From positions 806,001 to 870,000 of the forward strand of contig NZ_CP138632.1 in the NCBI RefSeq assembly GCF_036456085.1: a DNA stretch of 64,000 nt. The letters run 5' to 3'. The stretch comes from Veillonella parvula. GTDB taxonomy: Bacteria; Bacillota; Negativicutes; Veillonellales; Veillonellaceae. This document shows positions 51,282 through 59,949 of the stretch, piece by piece. Each line of letters starts with the position of its first letter. Within the stretch, counting starts at the first letter, position 1. Made by a program: the position numbers and the translations under genes. Below the pieces are notes generated by a model that did not search any database, had not been told where the DNA came from, and saw nothing but the letters and a program-made list of their open reading frames with translations.

Positions 51282-52220
51282 ATGAATGAACATACTATAT
51301 ATTTAGGCGGTGGTTGCTTCTGGGGCCTTCAAGGGTATATCAGAAAGATCTCCGGTGTCCTTTCTACCGAAGTAGGCTATGCCAATGGTCCTACAGAAAA
51401 TCCAAGTTATGAAGATGTATGCCACAACAGTGGGCACGTAGAAGCGCTCAAGGTCATTTACGATGCTGATATACTATCTTTAGATCACTTAATTCAATAT
51501 TTTCTACGTGCTATTGATCCCTTTAGTGTCAATAAACAAGGTGGTGACGTAGGCATTCAATATCGTACGGGTATTTATTATACTGATCCAACCGATAAAG
51601 CCGTTATTGAAAGTACCTTAGCACGTGCTCAAGCCTTTGAAGGCAAACCATTTGCTATCGAAGTATTACCTTTAGAGAACTACTACTCTGCTGAGGAATA
51701 CCATCAAGATTACTTAGACAAAAATCCTAATGGCTATTGTCACATTCCATTGGGTCTATCTGATGAACCACTCATCGATGATAATGCATATGCTAAACCT
51801 TCCCAGGAAGATTTAAAGGCTTTAGCGCCACAAGAATTTGAAGTAACTCAAAACTCTGCTACAGATGCGCCTTTCAGCCATGAACTAACAGATGAGTTTA
51901 AAGCGGGTCTCTATGTAGATATCACCACTGGAGAGCCACTATTTGTATCAGCCCATAAATTCGATTCTCATTGTGGCTGGCCTAGCTTTACTAAACCAAT
52001 AGCTAAAGATGTTATCAAGTATTACCAAGATAACTCACATGGTATGAATCGCATAGAAGTTCGTAGCCGCATCGGTAATGCTCATTTAGGTCATGTATTT
52101 GAAGATGGTCCTAATGGCTCTCTTCGCTACTGTATCAATGGATCATCTTTACGATTTATCCCTAAAGATGAATTAAAAGGTACAAAGTACGAATATCTAA
52201 TTCCATATATTGAAGACTAA
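51282..52220 (+). CDS. msrAB: MsrA-MsrB fusion: peptide methionine sulfoxide reductase
   Basis: 312 residues. MsrA domain ~1-155: YLGGGCFWGLQG (nucleophile Cys ~12) and YHQDYLDKNPNGYC. MsrB domain ~175-312: HKFDSHCGWPSFTKP, GRIGNAHLGHVF-like RSRIGNAHLGHVFEDG, and RYCINGSSLRF (catalytic Cys). It reduces both R and S methionine sulfoxide in proteins. No signal peptide, so cytoplasmic. ATG follows directly after the upstream TAA; both genes therefore form one operon around methionine. Confidence 0.95.
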   Translation: MNEHTIYLGGGCFWGLQGYIRKISGVLSTEVGYANGPTENPSYEDVCHNSGHVEALKVIYDADILSLDHLIQYFLRAIDPFSVNKQGGDVGIQYRTGIYYTDPTDKAVIESTLARAQAFEGKPFAIEVLPLENYYSAEEYHQDYLDKNPNGYCHIPLGLSDEPLIDDNAYAKPSQEDLKALAPQEFEVTQNSATDAPFSHELTDEFKAGLYVDITTGEPLFVSAHKFDSHCGWPSFTKPIAKDVIKYYQDNSHGMNRIEVRSRIGNAHLGHVFEDGPNGSLRYCINGSSLRFIPKDELKGTKYEYLIPYIED

Positions 52221-52250
52221 AAAAGGACGCCTTAATCATAAGGCGTCCTT
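52221..52250. terminator. Bidirectional terminator msrAB / yabE-like
   Basis: Perfect 12-bp stem AAGGACGCCTTA/TAAGGCGTCCTT (52223-52234, 52239-52250). On the minus strand TTTT follows, so it mainly serves the 3D-domain gene; on the plus strand only CTACT follows. Confidence 0.75.
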
Positions 52251-52342
52251 CTACTATATCTATTATAATTGAATATTACTGAGCTAAGTAGGTCCAATAA
52301 AAAGAGAATATATCTTATAGATATACGCTCTAAATCATCATA

Positions 52343-53320
52343 TTAGTCCAAAACGTACACTGTAACGTCTTGGCGACCAAAGTCCATAGCCTCCCCATAA
52401 GAGTCCATTACAAGGTCGATTTTGTTACCTACTATAGCACCACCTGTATCGGCAGCAATAGCTTCACCGTAACCAGGAATAAATAAACGTGTACCCAATG
52501 GAATAACATCTGGGTCTACTGCGGCAATGCCACGTACTGCAGGTAGACCCGTAGCGGTAATACCAGCACCATCACCATCGCCAGCAAGATAAGCAGATGC
52601 TTCCATTACGATAGCGCGAGATGCACGTCCTGCTACATTACGAGATGTAGTCACCTCACGAGTGCCCTCTTTAATAATTGTAGGTACCATTGCACGTTGT
52701 GTTACTTTAGATACATCATTAGTTTTAATAACTGTACCATTACTATATAGTGTTTCACGTTGTACTCGTTCTAAGCCAGGTTGACCAACTTGAACAACCT
52801 CTTCTTCGCCCTTAGCCATAGTATCATCTTTTTGACGAACCACTTCAACAGCAACTTCTTGATCTACTGTAGATAGAGAGCGGCTTGTTACTTGAGCAAT
52901 TGTTATACGTGTACCACTTAAAACAGATCCATTTTCATCGCCCACTACTACATAGTTAGGTGCTTTGAAACCAAGCTCATTAGCAACACCTTGAGCAGTT
53001 GTTTCTGTAGTGAATACAGCTCTTGTTTTACCATTTACAGTTACATAAACTGGAATAGCACGAACAACCGTTAAGGTTGTTCCATTTTGAACTGTAGATG
53101 AACTAGAAATAACTTTATCATTTGGATTTAACTTAACCCCAGCATCGCGTACAATGCCTTCGTTAGAATTTAAATGCGTTCTAACAGTGTGTGCTGCACC
53201 ATCTACCATAACGGTAACGGTTTTATCATTATAAGAAAAACCGGTCATGGTTACAGCTGTTACAATCAATCCGGCAACAACAGACGAAATATATCGCTTG
53301 TGTGTCTTATGAATTCTCAT
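52343..53320 (-). CDS. yabE: YabE-like cell-wall protein (DUF348-G5-3D domains)
   Basis: 325 residues. N-terminal membrane anchor or signal (~10-28). DUF348 repeats (KTVTVMVDGAAHTVRTHL and a second copy VYVTVNGKTRAVFTTE), a G5 domain (EVVQVGQPGLERVQRETLYS region), then a C-terminal 3D domain with TATGLPAVRGIAAVDPDVIPLG and DTGGAIVGNKIDL (Asp triad of lytic transglycosylase fold). It probably cuts peptidoglycan and helps growth. Its position before rnmV-rsmA matches B. subtilis yabE. Confidence 0.93.
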   Translation of the reverse strand: MRIHKTHKRYISSVVAGLIVTAVTMTGFSYNDKTVTVMVDGAAHTVRTHLNSNEGIVRDAGVKLNPNDKVISSSSTVQNGTTLTVVRAIPVYVTVNGKTRAVFTTETTAQGVANELGFKAPNYVVVGDENGSVLSGTRITIAQVTSRSLSTVDQEVAVEVVRQKDDTMAKGEEEVVQVGQPGLERVQRETLYSNGTVIKTNDVSKVTQRAMVPTIIKEGTREVTTSRNVAGRASRAIVMEASAYLAGDGDGAGITATGLPAVRGIAAVDPDVIPLGTRLFIPGYGEAIAADTGGAIVGNKIDLVMDSYGEAMDFGRQDVTVYVLD

Positions 53321-53346
53321 GTTGTAATCCCTCCTGTAATGGTATT

Positions 53347-53376
53347 ATTCTACTACAGATAGATACAACCTGTCAA
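53347..53376 (-). promoter_or_regulatory. Promoter of the yabE-like gene
   Basis: Minus strand perfect TTGACA (53371-53376), 18 bases, TAGAAT (53347-53352); about 27 bases before the ATG, which is behind AGGAGGG. Confidence 0.8.
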
Positions 53377-53665
53377 ACACCATAAGTTAACAATAAGACG
53401 AAACCCTTTATAAATACTGAATTCGTAATAGATTGTATTTTGTATTTTTTAATAAAAGTCCACTGTATGCGTACATATCTATATTTTTAAATACTATACA
53501 ATATATTCCGAATTGTGTACATATATACAACACTAATACCACATATAGTATATACAGATTTTTTATTACTAAATTTGTATTTTTATGTGTTTTTCAATTG
53601 TTACCAATATTTTCTAGAACACTCAAAACTTCACTTTCTCCTCATTTTTAAATGTATAAGAAAGT

Positions 53666-53691
53666 AAAAAAGCCCATATAATGGACTTTTT
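53666..53691 (-). terminator. Terminator of the polyphosphate operon
   Basis: AAAAAGCCCAT/ATGGACTTTTT (53666-53676, 53681-53691, one mismatch), followed on the minus strand by TTTTTTAC. About 55 bases past the ppk stop. Confidence 0.7.
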
Positions 53692-53745
53692 ATATGTTAT
53701 GTAATTGTATTAAAATTCATTACCTAATATATTAAGGTTTTTTCA

Positions 53746-55863
53746 TCATCTATTCATTTTTAACATCGGTTGTAACCGTTCAATGACCGTCATTGACTCT
53801 CTGTGTTCATGCTCAATAGCAGTTTTCATTAGCTCCTCTTGAGCAGATATAGGATTCTCTCGATCATTGATTTTATGATACGAACCATCTGCTCTCATAA
53901 AATGAGCTTTTAATGTATCATCTAAATATAAATCTAAAATACTTTTTACCCGTTCTTTATGGCGTTTATCTTCAATAGGAATCATAAGCTCTACACGTTC
54001 ATTCAAATTTCGAGGCATCCAATCTGCACTAGATAGGTACAGACTTTCATTCCCTCCATTACGGAAGTAGAACAAACGATGATGTTCAAGAAAACGCCCC
54101 ACAATAGAGCGTACTGTTATATTATCACTAACACCGGCAATGCCAGGACGAAGCGTACAAATACCACGCACGATAAAATCGATACGAACTCCAGCAGAAG
54201 AAGCTTCATACAACTTAGCAATGACCTTTTTATCGAGCAGAGAATTCATCTTACCAATGATATAGGCTTCTTCCCCATTCTTAGCAAACTCGATTTCACG
54301 GTCAATAAGTTCCATAATTTTTTCACGTAAATTTAAAGGCGCTACAATAAACTTATTCCAAATCGGTGGGTCAGAATATCCAGAAATCAAGTTAAAGAAA
54401 CGTGACGCATCATCACCATACTCATCATTACAAGTAAATATACCACAATCAGTATACATGCGAGCTGTTTTACCATTATAGTTTCCCGTTGCTAGATGGA
54501 CATACCGCCTAATACCATCCGTTTCCCGGCGTACCACCATAGTAATTTTAGAGTGTGTCTTAAGACCTTTTAAACCATAAATAACATGACATCCCGCTTT
54601 TTCGAGTCGACGAGCCATATGAATATTGTTTTCTTCATCAAATCGCGCCTTAACCTCCATAAGGACGGTTACTTGTTTCCCATTATCTGCCGCTTTTATT
54701 AAGGACGCAATAATCGGAGAGTCCCCACTAACGCGATATAATGTTTGTTTAATGGCCAATACATCAGGATCTATAGCTGCTTGTGCAATAAATTGCTCAA
54801 CCACTGCAAAAGATTCAAAGGGATGATGAACAAAAAGATCTTGCTTCCCAATAATAGAAAATAAGCTATCACCTTCATGATCAACTAATTCACTAGGAAT
54901 CTTAGGATCAAACGGTTCATATCGGAGCTTATCATAACCTGGATAATTACAGAAATCAAAATACATACGGCAATCCAAATGTCCATCAATGTGATATACG
55001 TCCTTTTGCTCTAATTCTACACTTGTAAGGACAAAGTCTAATAAGTGATCCTTTATCTCTCCACAAACTTCAAGACGTACCGCATCACCACGACGGCGAC
55101 GCCGCAAGGATGCCTCTACTTCAGATAGCAAATCTGTTGCTTCTTCCTCGTCTATTTCAAGGTCTGCATCACGAGTAATACGGAAAACCATATAATCTTC
55201 AATGCCATAACCTTGGAAAAATTGATTTGCATAGTAAGTAATGACATCTTCTAGATAAACAAATCGATGTTCCTTATTGCCTCGGCTCGGAACTTCAATG
55301 ATTCGATCTAATACAGATGGTATTGGCAAGATAGCAATCTTGTAATCCTTAGTCCCATCCTCTTGTATTTGAAAGATACGTACAATTGCATTAATGGTAT
55401 GATTTGTTAAAAATGGAAATGGATGCCCCGAGTCAACAGCCAATGGTGTTACTACGGGGTATATATGTTCCTCAAAATAATGGCGTAGCCAAGCTTTTGT
55501 TTTTACATCTAGTGTATCAGGATGGGTAAAGAAAAAGCCATGAGCCTCTAGTTCAGTCAGTACATTATTTAAATACGTGCTTTGCATAGAAACAAGACGC
55601 TGTACAGATTCATCAATCGCCTTTAATTGTGCTTTTGCATCCATATGAGCTGCATCATATTTAACAATGCCATTCACAACTTGATGACGTAAGCCAGCCA
55701 CTCGAATCATAAAAAACTCATCTAAATTAGAACTAGCAATAGCAATAAAACGCAACCGCTCCAACAGCGGAGTATTTGGATCTATGGACTCTAATAGTAC
55801 ACGCTGATTAAATTTTAGCCAAGATAATTCACGATTAAAATAATATTTAGCATTACTGAACAT
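53746..55863 (-). CDS. ppk1: Polyphosphate kinase 1
   Basis: ATG at 55861-55863 (MFSNAKYYFNRELSWLKFN) lies six bases behind AGGAGGTGA; an in-frame GTG three codons earlier touches the same site and is less likely. 705 residues, normal. RELSWLKFNQRVL (N domain), MEVKARFDEENNI, THSKI with the phosphorylated His, HLATGNYNGKTAR, and the RGICTLRPG and ADWMPRNL C2-domain motifs are intact. It makes polyphosphate from ATP. The start overlaps the end of the Ppx-like gene by 11 bases. Confidence 0.95.
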   Translation of the reverse strand: MFSNAKYYFNRELSWLKFNQRVLLESIDPNTPLLERLRFIAIASSNLDEFFMIRVAGLRHQVVNGIVKYDAAHMDAKAQLKAIDESVQRLVSMQSTYLNNVLTELEAHGFFFTHPDTLDVKTKAWLRHYFEEHIYPVVTPLAVDSGHPFPFLTNHTINAIVRIFQIQEDGTKDYKIAILPIPSVLDRIIEVPSRGNKEHRFVYLEDVITYYANQFFQGYGIEDYMVFRITRDADLEIDEEEATDLLSEVEASLRRRRRGDAVRLEVCGEIKDHLLDFVLTSVELEQKDVYHIDGHLDCRMYFDFCNYPGYDKLRYEPFDPKIPSELVDHEGDSLFSIIGKQDLFVHHPFESFAVVEQFIAQAAIDPDVLAIKQTLYRVSGDSPIIASLIKAADNGKQVTVLMEVKARFDEENNIHMARRLEKAGCHVIYGLKGLKTHSKITMVVRRETDGIRRYVHLATGNYNGKTARMYTDCGIFTCNDEYGDDASRFFNLISGYSDPPIWNKFIVAPLNLREKIMELIDREIEFAKNGEEAYIIGKMNSLLDKKVIAKLYEASSAGVRIDFIVRGICTLRPGIAGVSDNITVRSIVGRFLEHHRLFYFRNGGNESLYLSSADWMPRNLNERVELMIPIEDKRHKERVKSILDLYLDDTLKAHFMRADGSYHKINDRENPISAQEELMKTAIEHEHRESMTVIERLQPMLKMNR

Positions 55864-57418
55864 GGCGGTCACCTCCTCTTACAAGCATAAGTTCCATACC
55901 AAATACTTCTGTAAAATATTCAGCATCTCGATTAAACGTCCACCATTCTAAAGAAATATCCTCATTAGTGCGACAGAATACATACAATACATTATCGCGC
56001 TCTTCCAATATAACATCTGAGATTTTTTGGTTACTCCCTGCATCGAGAGCACAGGCCACACGAATGATAGCTACTAACTTTGTAACTTGAATCTTTTGTA
56101 ATTCTGTCAAGGAATTAAAATATGTATCATCATCAGATGGAGTTCCCTTATAGTGATAAAATACGACATTTGCAACTACTTGTTTTTCTTCTTCTGAAAG
56201 CCCAAAAATATCTGTGCCCATCACAATATGATACGCATGCTCTCCATGGTTTCGTAAATTAACAAACTTGCCTACAGAACACAATATAGCTGCAATGCGG
56301 CATAAGTAACCCCACCGCTCCGGTAAACCTTTATGGCGTAATGTTTTACAGAATAAAGAACTGAAACGTTCCACCTCAGCATCATGAATGCTGTCAGTAT
56401 GATATCTAGCGGCAACAGCACGAGCTAATTGAGCATTTTGCTCACGCAATTGGTACATAAAGGGATTATTTTCCGCCTCAACGCCATAGAACCAACTTAT
56501 TCCTTGAGAGAAGGAGAAGCTACTAAAAATCAACGATTTAGGCTCTATAGCTGTTATAATTTCATTAAATAAAATCATAGTAGGCATCAAAATATTCGCC
56601 TTATATTCAGGTAGTTTATATCGATTGATCAATTTAGTGGCTGTTACACCATCAAAGGATTTGATGAAGCCCTTAAAACGTTCTGGTTCTATCGTAATAA
56701 TATCGTCCTTATTACTGCCATCTCCCATGAGACGCGCCATATATTGAGCTTCATCGCCTGATAAAATAACACTATTAATATTGAAGGTCTTAAGCTCCTC
56801 CCGTAATGGGCCTATCATGCGATGTAAATACTCGGTAATAGCCATTGGAAACGATGTAGAGGAACGTTGGTTGCGATTAAAAGATTCCATAACACGTAAT
56901 GACCCGCTATGCATATTGCGCTGGAACAATAAGCTTTCACCACGCCAAACGGTTAAACCTACACCACCAGAAGTAATATCAAGAAATAATGTTGCCTTTG
57001 TAGGATCCGTCAAGCGGTACTGATTAGTCATCTTGTAGTATAGTAAGGCATATTTGTAATACACCTCTTTAGGCATGTCGATAACCTCAACACGCATACC
57101 TGTTTGAATATAAATTTGGTCCAGAATACTACGACGATTAGCGGCTTCACGTATTACAGTAGTACCATATAATCTAGAGCGACTCACACCGTAATCAGCC
57201 ATTAATTGTTTATATCCCTTTAAGATATGACAAATTTCCTCAATCGTTTCAAAACTTAAACGAGAGGTTTGGAATAATTCTTCCCCAAAGGTTACCTCCC
57301 TAGCTGCATAATCTATAACGCGTACATCATCGATACCCTTGTATTCTAAAATAGTAATACTCATGCTACTGGAGCCTACATGTAGCACTGCATATCGTAA
57401 CGCTTTTGGTAATGCCAT
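55853..57418 (-). CDS. Degenerate Ppx/GppA-like protein, probably non-catalytic
   Basis: 521 residues, matched along its length to the neighbouring Ppx. The phosphatase motifs are altered: the neighbour's IAGEEEARL reads VIDMPKEVYYKY, DLGGASTE reads DITSGGVGLTV, and the HD-domain LLHDIGKRIN reads ILCSVGKFVN. Overall fold looks kept (HVGSSSMSITI at the start, FYHYKG at the end). It is a Ppx homologue that probably has lost hydrolysis and may regulate the adjacent kinase or phosphatase. The gene starts on the last base of ppx and overlaps ppk1. Confidence 0.78.
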   Translation of the reverse strand: MALPKALRYAVLHVGSSSMSITILEYKGIDDVRVIDYAAREVTFGEELFQTSRLSFETIEEICHILKGYKQLMADYGVSRSRLYGTTVIREAANRRSILDQIYIQTGMRVEVIDMPKEVYYKYALLYYKMTNQYRLTDPTKATLFLDITSGGVGLTVWRGESLLFQRNMHSGSLRVMESFNRNQRSSTSFPMAITEYLHRMIGPLREELKTFNINSVILSGDEAQYMARLMGDGSNKDDIITIEPERFKGFIKSFDGVTATKLINRYKLPEYKANILMPTMILFNEIITAIEPKSLIFSSFSFSQGISWFYGVEAENNPFMYQLREQNAQLARAVAARYHTDSIHDAEVERFSSLFCKTLRHKGLPERWGYLCRIAAILCSVGKFVNLRNHGEHAYHIVMGTDIFGLSEEEKQVVANVVFYHYKGTPSDDDTYFNSLTELQKIQVTKLVAIIRVACALDAGSNQKISDVILEERDNVLYVFCRTNEDISLEWWTFNRDAEYFTEVFGMELMLVRGGDRHVQ

Positions 57419-58965
57419 TATGCCTCCTTACGAGCTTCCTTCCACTCTACTTCTAATGTTTTCTTGAATTCTTTTTTGAAGGATTTTCCTAATTTCTCTA
57501 CAGCCGCTTTCGTGACACTTATATCGCAACCGTTCAAATAGGTTACTACTAATTGTACACTAGTATATTTTAGATTCACGGATAAATGGCGAATAAATTG
57601 TTCATGACTTTCATCAAGAGCTTCAGCCAAGGCTAGAATAATAGATATTTTTTGGCCCAACAAACGCTGTTCTTGATCTAACAATTTACCGTATAAGAAG
57701 TTTTTATACTCTTTTGGCGTCAAACCATGAGAGTTCATAACAAGGAACGCGCTAAAAGCTTGTTCAACATGGGAAAGCCCATATAAATTACTATTGACAA
57801 GCATATAGCAGCCATGTCGGGCATGACTATAATAATTAATCCGTTTACCAATATCATGTAATAAGCTAGCCGCAATCAAACAACGTCTTGTATTTTTATT
57901 AGCTCTATGAAGTGGTTCTAATTCATCATACAGTTTAATAGCTAAATCTGTAATATATTTAGCATGAACTAACTCATGTTTAGTCATACCTAATAATACA
58001 TTCTCTGCAGAATGTACTAAAATATCATCAATAATAGAGTTACCACCTAAGTAGTGTGCTCCATAATAGTCGTAAAATAAACCTTCTCGCAAACCACACC
58101 CACCAACAACGAGTGTTTTAGTATTTACGTAGTTAAATAATTCTTCTACGATAGTGAGACCTGCAATAATGATATCAGCGCGCTCCGATGATAAACCACT
58201 AATCTTTTTGCGTTCCTCTAGAGTTTTGCCTTTTACTTCTTCCAAAATTTCATGGAATCTATGATATGGAATTTCATAATTATGTAGCTTTGTAATGGGA
58301 TAAGATAACTTGCGTTGATCCATTTTAGCAATATTACGAGCAGTGCCACCGATACCAAGGAGCGGTAATTTCACATTGCGAAGCCATGCATGTTCCTTAA
58401 TCGTTTTCTTTACAACTTTCGTCAGTTTATCAAGTTCTTTAGGAGTATATTCATCCCCCTTCTGATAGGTGCCTGTTAAGGTAAGGGCCCCTATCGGCAA
58501 GCTCACCGATTTTGTAATATGACGATTTCGTACAAGGGTTATCTCGGTACTGGCACCACCTAAATCAAAAATAATAAAATCCTTAAGTCCAATGGTATTG
58601 ATAACGCCAAGAAACCCCAGGCGAGCCTCTTCTTCACCAGCAATACATTCTAAATCCAAACCCGTTCGTTCTTTTACGGATTTAATAAAAGCATCCCCAT
58701 TTTTAGCCAAACGTACTGCTGCGGTAGCAACAGCTTTAATCGTATTTGCCTCCATTGCATCAGCCATGTGTACAAAACCTTTTAGAGCACGCAAAGAGCG
58801 TTCCATAGCTTCTTTAGTCAATTCGTGAGTTCCCCACATATTCTCACTGAGACGTACACTTTCTTTCTCTTGATATATCAGTCGATAACTACCAGTCTTA
58901 GAAATTTCATATATGACAAAACGAACTGAGTTCGAGCCTAAATCTATAAATGCAATACGTTTCAT
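57418..58965 (-). CDS. ppx: Exopolyphosphatase / guanosine pentaphosphatase family (Ppx/GppA) with HD domain
   Basis: 515 residues. Actin-like ATPase fold: AFIDLGSNSVRFVIYE (~4-19), AVATAAVRLAKNG, CIAGEEEARLGFLGV (catalytic Glu), FDLGGASTEITLV, and GIGGTARNIA. C-terminal HD-like domain (~345-420) with ASLLHDIGKRIN and ARHGCYML. It cuts terminal phosphate from polyphosphate (or pppGpp). First of the ppx-ppxlike-ppk1 operon; one-base overlap to the next gene, so making and breaking polyphosphate are co-expressed. Confidence 0.93.
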   Translation of the reverse strand: MKRIAFIDLGSNSVRFVIYEISKTGSYRLIYQEKESVRLSENMWGTHELTKEAMERSLRALKGFVHMADAMEANTIKAVATAAVRLAKNGDAFIKSVKERTGLDLECIAGEEEARLGFLGVINTIGLKDFIIFDLGGASTEITLVRNRHITKSVSLPIGALTLTGTYQKGDEYTPKELDKLTKVVKKTIKEHAWLRNVKLPLLGIGGTARNIAKMDQRKLSYPITKLHNYEIPYHRFHEILEEVKGKTLEERKKISGLSSERADIIIAGLTIVEELFNYVNTKTLVVGGCGLREGLFYDYYGAHYLGGNSIIDDILVHSAENVLLGMTKHELVHAKYITDLAIKLYDELEPLHRANKNTRRCLIAASLLHDIGKRINYYSHARHGCYMLVNSNLYGLSHVEQAFSAFLVMNSHGLTPKEYKNFLYGKLLDQEQRLLGQKISIILALAEALDESHEQFIRHLSVNLKYTSVQLVVTYLNGCDISVTKAAVEKLGKSFKKEFKKTLEVEWKEARKEA

Positions 58966-59021
58966 GTTGCTATCCTCATCTTACTTCTGTTCAGTCTGAA
59001 TATACTTTAGTATACCATAGA

Positions 59022-59059
59022 AAAACGCGATTCTCATCGATAAGGGAGAACCGCGTTTT
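59022..59059 (-). terminator. Terminator between tatD and ppx
   Basis: 14-bp stem with one mismatch (59022-59035 and 59046-59059: AAAACGCGATTCTC/GAGAACCGCGTTTT). The minus-strand tail is TTTTTC. It ends the metG-tatD transcript, about 120 bases after the tatD stop. Confidence 0.75.
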
Positions 59060-59178
59060 ATGATTTATAATTCTAATTTAGTTTTATCATGTATTCTAAT
59101 ACTTTATACGCAAAAACTTAGTAATTAAAGTCCAACAGATATTTTATTCGCTAATAATCTTATGAACTAGTTCTACAT

Positions 59179-59949
59179 TTACTCGATACCAAATACTCGT
59201 TTACCATTATTAAAAGCAATTTCACAAAACTCATCTACATCAAGCCCTTTAAGGCTTGCAATTTCTTCTGCCACAAACTGAGTTTTACTTGGATCATTAC
59301 GACGGCCTCTAAATGGTGGTGGTGTCAAATACGGTGAATCGGTTTCAATAAGTATTCGTTCTAATGGCACTTGTCTTGCCACTTCCTTAAGATTTGTAGA
59401 CTTAGGAAATACTACAGGACCTGCAAAGGAAATATAAAAGCCCATTTTAATGGCTTCTTTTGCCATCTCCCAGCTACCAGAATAGCAATGGAAAATGCCC
59501 CAGTTATCCTTCCCTTCATTGCGTAAGATATTCATAATATCACCATGTGCATCGCGGTCATGGATAATAATTGGGAGATCTACTTCACGAGCAAGCTCTA
59601 ACTGACGAATAAATACTCGTTTTTGTGTTTCACGGTCAGAAAAATCATAGTAATAATCTAGTCCAATTTCACCAATAGCACGTACCTTATCATTGTTAAG
59701 AGCTTGTTCCTTATAAAACTCGTAGTCTTCTTCTGTAAAGTCCTTTGATTCATGGGGATGAGTCCCTACAGCAGCATATAATTGATCGTACTGTTTAGCC
59801 AAAGCTAAACCAGACTCAACGGTACCTCTGTCAACACCAGGAATCATAATATATTCTACACCTGTATCAAAGCAGGCTTGTAACATCTCATTACGATCAT
59901 TATCAAAGCGCCCATCATTTACATGAGCATGTGTATCAAAAAGTTTCAT
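59179..59949 (-). CDS. tatD: TatD-family metal-dependent DNase/hydrolase
   Basis: 256 residues. DTHAHVNDGRFD (HxH metal site, ~5-9), GEIGLDYYYD (Glu), PIIIHDRDAHGD, GIFHCYSGS, and ETDSPYLTPPPFRG (final Asp) are all present. Members act as 3'-5' DNases or proof-reading-type hydrolases. The start overlaps the metG stop by one base, matching B. subtilis metS-yabD. A terminator follows. Confidence 0.95.
   Translation of the reverse strand: MKLFDTHAHVNDGRFDNDRNEMLQACFDTGVEYIMIPGVDRGTVESGLALAKQYDQLYAAVGTHPHESKDFTEEDYEFYKEQALNNDKVRAIGEIGLDYYYDFSDRETQKRVFIRQLELAREVDLPIIIHDRDAHGDIMNILRNEGKDNWGIFHCYSGSWEMAKEAIKMGFYISFAGPVVFPKSTNLKEVARQVPLERILIETDSPYLTPPPFRGRRNDPSKTQFVAEEIASLKGLDVDEFCEIAFNNGKRVFGIE

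Larger units (their letters stand above)
53321..53745. other. Intergenic region ppk / yabE-like
   Basis: 425 bases, AT-rich. Right end: ppk terminator. Left end: yabE-like promoter. A 72-codon plus-strand frame (53433-53651) has no ribosome site and reads as random AT-rich translation. Confidence 0.6.

Noticed and set aside
53433-53651. 72-codon plus-strand ORF in the ppk-yabE gap
   Set aside because: No ribosome site, Phe/Tyr/Ile-rich translation expected from AT-rich DNA, no conserved pattern.
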